A stretch of DNA of 64,000 nt. It comes from Prauserella shujinwangii. GTDB taxonomy: Bacteria > Actinomycetota > Actinomycetes > Mycobacteriales > Pseudonocardiaceae. The notes under the pieces were generated by a model that made no database searches, was not told the origin of the DNA, and worked only from the letters and a program-made list of their open reading frames with translations. Below are positions 35,607 through 41,721 of the stretch, in pieces. The stretch's first letter is position 1. Each line of letters begins with the position of its first letter. Both the position numbers and the translations under genes were made by a program. The DNA is taken from the NCBI RefSeq assembly GCF_003001955.1, contig NZ_PVNH01000014.1:1-64000 (forward strand), read 5' to 3'.

Positions 35607-35976
35607 GGGGGTGAACGGTTTCGACTCTGGACGTTGATCCAGGGGAAGCGTGCCGGTGCAGGCGAGAGACCACCGTTAAGCGTCGTCGCACTAAAATAAG
35701 CGCCAAGACGAACAGTCAGCGCGACTTCGCCCTCGCCGCCTGAGCGAGTGCGAGTCTGTCGGCCCGGGTAAGCCTCCGACCCGGTCTGCCGGCATCAGCT
35801 AGGAGGCTCACCGCCGGTCCCGGCCACGGGGACCGGTAGGGAAACCAACAGTGGCTGGGCCCGTCACACCGGCTTGTTCGCGTGACCGGTGGGGCCGAGC
35901 AGAGGCACAGCGAACTGCGCACGGAGAAGCCCTGGAGAGGCGACAGAGGACCCGGGTTCGATTCCCGGCACCTCCA
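35607..35976 (+). ncRNA. ssrA: Transfer-messenger RNA (tmRNA), ~370 nt
   Basis: Rescues stalled ribosomes with SmpB. The 5' end GGGGGTGAACGGTTTCGAC and 3' end GGGTTCGATTCCCGGCACCTCCA form the tRNA-like domain; GGGGGTG pairs with CACCTCC including one G-U. The tag reading frame at 35702-35743 encodes A-K-T-N-S-Q-R-D-F-A-L-A-A then TGA, ending in the A-L-A-A proteolysis signal. CCA is not encoded. Confidence 0.97.
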
Positions 35977-35989
35977 CGTTGTGAATGAG

Positions 35990-36029
35990 GCCCTCTCGGC
36001 CAGGCACGAGCCTGACCGAGAGGGCTTTT
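35990..36029 (+). terminator. ssrA terminator
   Basis: GCCCTCTCGGCCAGGC and GCCTGACCGAGAGGGC pair with one C-A mismatch around ACGA, followed by TTTT. The 36030-36088 gap between it and cas6e holds no repeat or gene. Confidence 0.9.
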
Positions 36030-36088
36030 CGTGTTCTGGTCTGCTCCTCGAACCCAGCCAGCCCGGCACGGGTGCCCGGCGGCTCCCG

Positions 36089-36781
36089 TCAGGCCGAGCG
36101 CGGCGGCGCGACAGTGAGCAACCCGCACCCGTAGGCCTTGGCGGGTCCGATACCGGTGCCGAGGGCCTCGCGCAAGGCGTCAGGGTCGGTGACGACGAGA
36201 TGCCCGTCATACCGGACCGGGTCGACGGTGATCGTGTTCGCTCGCCGGCCGGTCTGGCGGCCGGTGCGCCGCGCCGCCGGGGAGACCGCGACGTCCGGGC
36301 GGGTGTCCGCCCCGGCCGGGACGATGAAGCCGTGTCGTTGCCCCTGCTTGATGAGCCAGGCGAGCTGGTCCTCGGGTTTGCGGATCGGGTAGCGGTTGTC
36401 CCTCCGGCCGCCCCGCCAGCCCGGGTCGCGCTGATGCTCCGGGTGCTGGCGCTTGGTCGGGTTGGCGAGGAGCCGGAACGCCAGGAGACGGCCGGGACGC
36501 AGGGCGTCCAGCACGGGGGACAGCTCGCGGACCTCGGCCGGGCGGGCGAGGTAGTCACCGAGGTGGCCCCAGTCGGGCCGGGTGCCGCTCTGCACGTAGA
36601 GGGTCTGGCTGGTCCGGGCACGGTCCAGTCGCCACAGCACCGCGTGGTGCGAGCGCGCCGGGGTGTCCCCGGTGACCTCGGGAAAGCCGGACATGACGGT
36701 GCGGTGCATATGCTGCAGGTCGCCGAGGTCACGGAGAAAGTCGTGCGAGCTGGGGTCCGGGACGAGGCGGCTCAGGTACAT
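36089..36781 (-). CDS. cas6e: Type I-E CRISPR crRNA endonuclease Cas6e (230 aa)
   Basis: Cuts the CRISPR transcript at each repeat hairpin and stays bound as a Cascade subunit. N-terminal M-Y-L-S-R-L, then H-M-H-R-T-V-M-S-G-F-P with His26 as the expected catalytic residue, and the C-terminal Gly-rich loop G-I-G-P-A-K-A-Y-G-C-G-L-L. Two RRM-like domains by length. Overlaps cas5e by 10 bases; last gene of the Cascade operon. Confidence 0.95.
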   Translation of the reverse strand: MYLSRLVPDPSSHDFLRDLGDLQHMHRTVMSGFPEVTGDTPARSHHAVLWRLDRARTSQTLYVQSGTRPDWGHLGDYLARPAEVRELSPVLDALRPGRLLAFRLLANPTKRQHPEHQRDPGWRGGRRDNRYPIRKPEDQLAWLIKQGQRHGFIVPAGADTRPDVAVSPAARRTGRQTGRRANTITVDPVRYDGHLVVTDPDALREALGTGIGPAKAYGCGLLTVAPPRSA

Positions 36782-37518
36782 GGCTGTGCTCCGGCATGGA
36801 TCATCGGTTCGGTAAGCTGGACGTGCCCCGTGCGGACGGAGCGGGTCCCGAACAGGCGGTTCCGCGGGCGGAAGGACACCGGCACGTCGCGTCGCGGCTC
36901 GGCCAGCGGATCGGTCGGCTCGGTGTCGACGAGGGTCCGGAGCGGGTGCGCCCGCCCTTCGCGGACCGCCCTCAGCACGCGCTCGCGATACGAGGGCCGG
37001 TTCTCCAGCCAGCCGTGCCGTTCCAGGGTGTCCGCGACGGACGATGCGGTGACGCCGAGCCAGTCGTCTTCGGGCTCCTGGCTGACCAGCGGACGCGCGG
37101 GCACGAACGCCTTGCGGCCCAGGTAGATCGGCCAGTGCGGGCGGAGCAGGGCGGCGTGCCAGCGCAGCAGCTGCTCGCGGTCAGGGTGTTCCAGCGCGAC
37201 GAGGAACACCGCGTCCGCGAGGTAGTAGCGGTGGCTGACGACCGTGCGGTGCGCCCTGCCCTCGGTGTTCGGTACGTCTCCGACCGTGTGGAAGTCGCGT
37301 TCGACGAAGCCTTCGCGATCCACCCGTATCCCCATCCGGGCCGCGGCCAGGTGCCGGATCTCGTCGTCCTGGTCGCGCTGGATCCCGAGGGCGGCGGCCA
37401 GCAGCCCGACCACGCCCGACTTGGTGGGTTCCTGCGCGGTGTCGCGGCTCGAGAACCGCGAGCGCAGCCCCCACGACTGCATCGGAGCGTCCAGGCACAG
37501 TGCGAGGGTGTGGGTCAT
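36772..37518 (-). CDS. cas5e: Type I-E Cascade subunit Cas5e (248 aa)
   Basis: Caps the 5' handle of the crRNA. Starts L-A-L-C-L-D-A-P-M-Q-S-W-G, the Cas5 L-x-G-P-x-Q-S-W-G-type signature, then S-R-D-T-A-Q-E-P-T-K-S-G-V-V-G-L-L (glycine-rich RAMP segment). ATG at 37518 overlaps the cas7e stop (ATGA); the longer upstream frame is a shadow of cas7e. Confidence 0.95.
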   Translation of the reverse strand: MTHTLALCLDAPMQSWGLRSRFSSRDTAQEPTKSGVVGLLAAALGIQRDQDDEIRHLAAARMGIRVDREGFVERDFHTVGDVPNTEGRAHRTVVSHRYYLADAVFLVALEHPDREQLLRWHAALLRPHWPIYLGRKAFVPARPLVSQEPEDDWLGVTASSVADTLERHGWLENRPSYRERVLRAVREGRAHPLRTLVDTEPTDPLAEPRRDVPVSFRPRNRLFGTRSVRTGHVQLTEPMIHAGAQPCT

Positions 37519-38672
37519 GCGGTGTCCAGCGCGGTGTCCAGCAGCCGGGAGACGAACTCGTCGAGGTCGGTGACGGTGTCCTCGGCGGGCAGCGGCGCGG
37601 GGTCGCAGCTCAGCGCCGCGCCGGCCACGGTCCGCAGGTCCGTGCTGCCGTAGAAGCCGCGCAGCGTCTGGAAGTGGGCGAACAGCCGTTCGGTCGAGGT
37701 GCCGAGCACGTCGGTGCCGGTGACCGGGCGCAGGAACGCGTTGGCCAGGTTCCACGCACCATGCGTGCGCACGGTGCCGAGCAGTGTCTCGGGCATGGTG
37801 CGGGCGGCCGTGGTGGTCTGCTTGCCCTCGGGCGTGGAATGGATGAACGCGCCGAGCCACGCCCGTGCCGCGTGCGCGACCAGCTCGTGGTCGCCGCGCA
37901 GGTTGCCCGCGAGCTGAGCCAGGTCGAGGTTGGCGTAGCGGTAGTAGCAGGCCGTGTTGAAGTCGATCGTGCCGATCATGTCCGCGCCGGGCTCGTCCTC
38001 GCGTTTGAGGTCGTCGACCGCGGTGTAGAAGTCGAACTCGGTCGCCACGGCATGGGTGGAGATCGCGTGCGCCACCTGCGAGGCGGCGTCGACGTTGAAG
38101 TCGGTGTTGTCGGCGATCATGCGGCCGAACAACGCGATGTCCGCAGCCCGGGTGGCGTCGAAGATCCGGCTCGCGGCGGCGGCGATCTCCCTGCCGGGCT
38201 TGACCTTGGCGATCTTGGCCACCTGGCCGGGCTGCTTCTTCGCCTTCTCGGCCTTCGCGACCGCCTCGGCGATCGTGTCCCAGCTCTCCTCGCAGAAGTC
38301 GGCCAGCAGCGTCACCGCGTCGTGGCCGACGAACAGCAGGTACTGGGTCAGCTGGTTCTTCTCCGTCTTCTCGACCCCGAACCCCAGCTGGTGCAGGGCC
38401 ACGGCGGCGACCTCGGGGGCGAGTTCGGCATCGCGGCCGCGTTCGGTGAGTACCTCCGCGGTCGCGGAGACCAAGCGCTTGGTGCGTGTGCCGAGGTGCT
38501 CGGCCGCCAGCCCGTGTTCGGTGAAGCGATTCCGTGCCGCCCTCTTCAGCGACTGGCTGGAGATCCGGGCGCGTGGCACGCCGCCGAACGTCGCGCTCTT
38601 GGGCTGGCCGAGGTCGTCGCGGTTGAGGTTGCTGACGGGGAAGGACTGGAGCAGGTGCAGTTCGAGGATCAC
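37515..38672 (-). CDS. cas7e: Type I-E Cascade backbone subunit Cas7e (385 aa)
   Basis: Six copies normally form the crRNA-binding spine. L-Q-S-F-P-V-S-N-L-N-R-D-D-L-G-Q-P-K near the N-terminus and R-I-S-S-Q-S-L-K-R-A are family hallmarks, as is the later E-F-D-F-Y-T-A-V-D-D-L. GTG at 38672 sits in the cse2 stop region (GTGA) with GGAG upstream. Length normal for the family. Confidence 0.95.
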   Translation of the reverse strand: MILELHLLQSFPVSNLNRDDLGQPKSATFGGVPRARISSQSLKRAARNRFTEHGLAAEHLGTRTKRLVSATAEVLTERGRDAELAPEVAAVALHQLGFGVEKTEKNQLTQYLLFVGHDAVTLLADFCEESWDTIAEAVAKAEKAKKQPGQVAKIAKVKPGREIAAAASRIFDATRAADIALFGRMIADNTDFNVDAASQVAHAISTHAVATEFDFYTAVDDLKREDEPGADMIGTIDFNTACYYRYANLDLAQLAGNLRGDHELVAHAARAWLGAFIHSTPEGKQTTTAARTMPETLLGTVRTHGAWNLANAFLRPVTGTDVLGTSTERLFAHFQTLRGFYGSTDLRTVAGAALSCDPAPLPAEDTVTDLDEFVSRLLDTALDTA

Positions 38673-39259
38673 TCGTCGTTCTCCTGGGAGGCGTTGTTGT
38701 CGGCTTTGCGGTTTCTCCGCTGATGGAAGTCCCTGGCCCATCGCCACCGGATGTCCCGCCCCCGCTGCTCGTCGTGGTGGGGGTCCAGCAGCGTTACGGC
38801 GTCGTCCAGCAGCGTGTAGAAGTCGACCCGGATGTCGTGGTTCGCGAGCAGCTGGAGTGTGGTGCGCAGGTGCTGCGGCAGCGCACCGGTGTCGGCGGCC
38901 AGCAGTTGCCGGAGCCGTTTCTGCGCGGTGCCGCGAGGCTGCCGTCGTTCGAGTTCGCCGAGCGCGGCGCCGAGACGCAGCCGATGTCCGTCGATTCGCG
39001 GGTTGAGCGCGAACAGCCCGGCGACGGTGAGCCAGATCCGCTCCTCCTGCCGTGGCGCGTGGTGTTCGAAGACGAGGGCGAGTGCTTCGTGTTCGTCCAG
39101 TTGCCCGGTGGCCGAACGCCGCAGCTGGGCCAACGTGCGCCGCGCCGCCCGGATCCGGTGGTCCGTTCCGGACGACAGATCGTGGGCGAGCCGTTCGAGG
39201 TGCTTGACGAACTCCTGCCGCCGTTGGTGGACGGGGGGAAGCTCCGCAACGTGGGTCAA
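38669..39259 (-). CDS. cse2: Type I-E Cascade small subunit Cse2 / Cas11 (196 aa)
   Basis: All-helical, highly charged protein; R-R-T-L-A-Q-L-R-R-S and the C-terminal W-A-R-D-F-H motif fit Cse2. Dimer stabilises the target R-loop. TTG at 39259 is supported by a strong GGGAGGAA ribosome site; no ATG or GTG fits better. Confidence 0.9.
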   Translation of the reverse strand: MTHVAELPPVHQRRQEFVKHLERLAHDLSSGTDHRIRAARRTLAQLRRSATGQLDEHEALALVFEHHAPRQEERIWLTVAGLFALNPRIDGHRLRLGAALGELERRQPRGTAQKRLRQLLAADTGALPQHLRTTLQLLANHDIRVDFYTLLDDAVTLLDPHHDEQRGRDIRWRWARDFHQRRNRKADNNASQENDE

Positions 39260-39271
39260 GGTCGTTCCTCC

Positions 39272-40882
39272 CTAGGGCAGGATTCCGGCGATCTGGTTGT
39301 CGAAGGTCTGGCACCGCGCCTTGACGTCGCGCTCGAAGCGCTCGTATGCGCCGGAGATCTCGTAGAGATGCCGGCCCTGGCGTTCCCGCAGCTGGGCCAC
39401 CAGCTGGTCGGCGGTTTCCGTGGCGAGCCGGTGGACGGTGTCCCGCCACTGCCGCACCGGGGGCTTCGGCGTGGTTTCCGCTTCCTCCGCCGTGCCGAGA
39501 TCGAGCAGCAGCGTCGCGAACGGCGACGGTAGCCTCGGCCAGTAGTCCTGGGCCGGGCCGACGTTGCGCTGGGCCGCGCGCTTGGCCGCGGGTGGGTGCT
39601 CGGCATGGAAGGCCCTGCGGCATGCCGTCGCCAGGCCGGTCAGCGCGTTGCCGAGGTGGTCGGCGAGCGCGACGCAGCTGCCCAGCACCGGGCCGACCTC
39701 GGGTCGCCGGGCGGCCAGCAGGGCCGCCGGGGCGGGGAGCTGTTCCTGCAGCCAGGCGTAGACCGAGCCGCCGCCGCTGTCGTCGAGCTGCTGGCCGAAC
39801 ACGCGGATCGTGAACACCTGGTGCCGGGACAGCACATCCTCCTGGACCCGCTCGGCCACCTCGTCGAGCGCCCTGGGGCGGTGATGCACAAGCTGGTCCT
39901 CGTCGAGCAGCATCGTGCGCGCGTGCCGCCACACGCCGCGCAGCTCGTGCAGCCGCACCGGGCTCCACGGCGGAGGCTCCTTTGTGGACCTGGCGGACCT
40001 GGTGGGCTGTCGGCCGAAGGCGACCATCAGCTCGATGTTGTGCAGTTCGCCCTTCAGCGTCGTGCCCGGGGTGATGACCGCGCCGTCGACAAGGCCGGTT
40101 CCGTCGGTGGCCGGATGGAGCAGCACTCGCCGCGACGGCCAGGTCAGCAGGTCCAGCCACCCGCGGGGCAGTCGCTCGTCCGGTTCGGGCCCGTCCGGCT
40201 CGGCCTCCCAGGCGGGACGGTCGCCGCCCGCCGCGTCCGCCGACCGCCACGGCAGGTCGGCGGCGGGATCATACCGGCAGGTGTTCAGCAGCAGCGTCTC
40301 TTTGAGGGTGTTGCCCTCGACCAGCACCATCCCGAACCGGTTGCCCAGCGCGGACTGTGAATGCTTGGTCTTCGTGAACGGCGTCTTCAGCCCGCCGGGG
40401 TCGTAGCACTGCACGGTCACCAGCCAGCGCGCCGCCTCGGCCGGGGAGAGGCGCAGCGTGTCGGTGGCGATGGTCTTGTCGAACAACGTCACGTTGTTGC
40501 CCACCGACCGGAAATGCACCAGCTGTGCCGCCGACCGTGGCGCCAGCTGCCCCAGCGCAGGGCACTGCAGGAACGGCCGCCGCGGGTCGAACAGGTCGAG
40601 TTCCCCGGCGTGTTCGTCGAGATAGGCGGCGATGCGGTCGGCGGGCAACGCCGGTTCCTTCCACCACCTGGCCCACTCGTCATGGTGTGCCGGGCCGTCC
40701 AGAACGCGGTGCAGCAGTGCGATCAGCAGCCGGTGCAGCGCGGCGGTGACGGGCGGCGCCTCCGCGTCGAGCCAGCGCAGCTCGTGGGCCCGCGTGAGCA
40801 GCTCGCGGAACCCGACCGAGAACGCGTGGCCGCGCAGGTCGACCACCGGCAGCCACGGCTCCTCGGCGAGGGGAAAACGCAC
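39272..40882 (-). CDS. cse1: Type I-E Cascade large subunit Cse1 / Cas8e (536 aa)
   Basis: Recognises the PAM and recruits Cas3. N-terminal F-P-L-A-E-E-P-W-L-P-V signature, F-L-Q-C-P-A-L region, and T-L-K-E-T-L-L-L-N-T. GTG at 40882 with AGGAGA upstream is preferred over the 27-codon longer frame. It opens the Cascade operon (cse1-cse2-cas7e-cas5e-cas6e), all genes overlapping or separated by at most 12 bases. Confidence 0.94.
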   Translation of the reverse strand: MRFPLAEEPWLPVVDLRGHAFSVGFRELLTRAHELRWLDAEAPPVTAALHRLLIALLHRVLDGPAHHDEWARWWKEPALPADRIAAYLDEHAGELDLFDPRRPFLQCPALGQLAPRSAAQLVHFRSVGNNVTLFDKTIATDTLRLSPAEAARWLVTVQCYDPGGLKTPFTKTKHSQSALGNRFGMVLVEGNTLKETLLLNTCRYDPAADLPWRSADAAGGDRPAWEAEPDGPEPDERLPRGWLDLLTWPSRRVLLHPATDGTGLVDGAVITPGTTLKGELHNIELMVAFGRQPTRSARSTKEPPPWSPVRLHELRGVWRHARTMLLDEDQLVHHRPRALDEVAERVQEDVLSRHQVFTIRVFGQQLDDSGGGSVYAWLQEQLPAPAALLAARRPEVGPVLGSCVALADHLGNALTGLATACRRAFHAEHPPAAKRAAQRNVGPAQDYWPRLPSPFATLLLDLGTAEEAETTPKPPVRQWRDTVHRLATETADQLVAQLRERQGRHLYEISGAYERFERDVKARCQTFDNQIAGILP

Positions 40883-40984
40883 GGCATCTCCTGGTTGGTG
40901 CGGTGTGAGGGAACGGGATCCGTCCAGGTAGCGCTGTGACGCGGTCGGGGCGCGAACGAGCATGCGGTCGCGCTCCCGACCGGT

Positions 40985-41013
40985 GGCGCCCCCGCGTGCG
41001 CGGGGATCTCGAC
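40985..41013 (+). repeat. Single orphan type I-E CRISPR-repeat-like sequence
   Basis: Twenty-nine bases: GGCGC, CCCCGC stem, GTGC loop, GCGGGG stem, then ATCTCGAC. The stem bases CCCCGC/GCGGGG are those of many type I-E repeats including E. coli, and a handle beginning AT favours the plus orientation (the minus reading is also possible). Only one copy was found, about 100 bases upstream of cse1. The next 32 bases (41014-41045) are spacer-sized. The 488-base cas3-cse1 gap also holds a small ORF and a repeated 11-mer. Confidence 0.55.
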
Positions 41014-41031
41014 ATCAGTTGGCTATCCACT

Positions 41032-41140
41032 ACATGTTCATGTGGATCACCCCTGAGGCACCAGGGACCGGATTGAGAGTAATGGATGGCGCACATATCA
41101 ACCTTACTCAATCGTCCTTGACTCTCTAGGACATGTTCAT
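41032..41140. repeat. Repeated 11-mer ACATGTTCATG flanking divergent promoters
   Basis: Copies at 41032-41042 and 41130-41140. Each is a near-palindrome (ACATG-TT-CATG), the first inside a larger dyad ATCCAC...GTGGAT. They bracket an inverted repeat GATTGAG...CTCAATC (41071-41113) and a possible plus-strand promoter TTGAGA-n17-TATCAA (41073-41101). Regulator sites are one reading; guide-RNA target matches are another. Confidence 0.5.
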
Positions 41141-41162
41141 GCTTCTGCTAGCATCCGTCCCC

Positions 41163-41324
41163 ATGGTCAAACCGAGTGACCCGGAGCGAGGCGAAGAACG
41201 GCGCAGGCGTCGCGACCCGGACGGGATGTGGGTGGCGGCGCACTTCTCTGGAACGGCGCTGGCGATGGTCGTCCTGGCCGGGCTGGTGGTCTTGCTGACG
41301 ATTGTTGTGCTCCTCTCGCGCTGA
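41163..41324 (+). CDS. Small membrane protein in the cas3-cse1 gap (53 aa)
   Basis: ATG at 41163 opens a 53-residue frame: a polar, arginine-rich N-terminus (E-R-R-R-R-R-D) followed by one hydrophobic helix (about 31-52, A-L-A-M-V-V-L-A-G-L-V-V-L-L) and a short tail. There is no ribosome site; a TAGCAT eight bases upstream suggests a leaderless transcript. Runs opposite to the cas genes. Unknown family; topology is like small toxins or accessory membrane peptides, but this is only topology. Confidence 0.45.
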   Translation: MVKPSDPERGEERRRRRDPDGMWVAAHFSGTALAMVVLAGLVVLLTIVVLLSR

Positions 41325-41370
41325 TCCCCGGACTCCGGCTGCTGCCCTGGGGATTCGTTCGCGGATGCGG

Positions 41371-41721
41371 TTACGTTTCGTCGTCTTCGATGCGCAGGCC
41401 GAGGACCTCGTGCAGGTCGAAGCGCACCGGGCCGGTGCGGGCGGCTTCGTCCAGCACCAGCGCGCGATGCTCGTGCAGCCAGCCGGAGCGTGCGAAGCAG
41501 CGGGGGATCGGCAACCCGGCCACCTCCTGGTACGCGCGCGGGGTGAGGTCCTCGGGGAAGATCCGCACGGCGGAGCCGAGCAGTGCCCGCTGCTCGGCGT
41601 CGGTCAGCTCGTGCACATCGGACAGATCCACCGGGGTGCCGTCGAGCGCTGCCGGACGCGGATCGCCCGGCAGGAGCAGCACGACATCGAACGGTTCCGG
41701 GCGTATCGGGTCGTCGGTCAC
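41371..41721 (-). CDS. cas3: Cas3 C-terminal domain, separated by an apparent frameshift (116 aa)
   Basis: GTG at 41721 overlaps the cas3 stop (GTGA). The fragment begins with F-D-V-V-L-L-L-P and ends G-W-L-H-E-H-R-A-L-V-L-D ... E-V-L-G-L-R-I-E, like the accessory domain at the end of type I-E Cas3 proteins. Adding one C in the GCCC run at 41733-41735 (minus strand) fuses it to the helicase frame, giving ~909 residues, the usual Cas3 size. It may also be translated separately through the overlap. Confidence 0.7.
   Translation of the reverse strand: MTDDPIRPEPFDVVLLLPGDPRPAALDGTPVDLSDVHELTDAEQRALLGSAVRIFPEDLTPRAYQEVAGLPIPRCFARSGWLHEHRALVLDEAARTGPVRFDLHEVLGLRIEDDET

Noticed and set aside
38672-40250. 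N-terminal extension of the cas7e frame over cse2 and cse1
   Set aside because: Arg/Ala/Gly-rich noise opposite conserved Cas genes; cas7e has its own start with a ribosome site at 38672.
40883-41370. A second CRISPR-repeat copy making a mini-array
   Set aside because: I scanned the gap on both strands for another CCCCGC...GCGGGG stem and found none.
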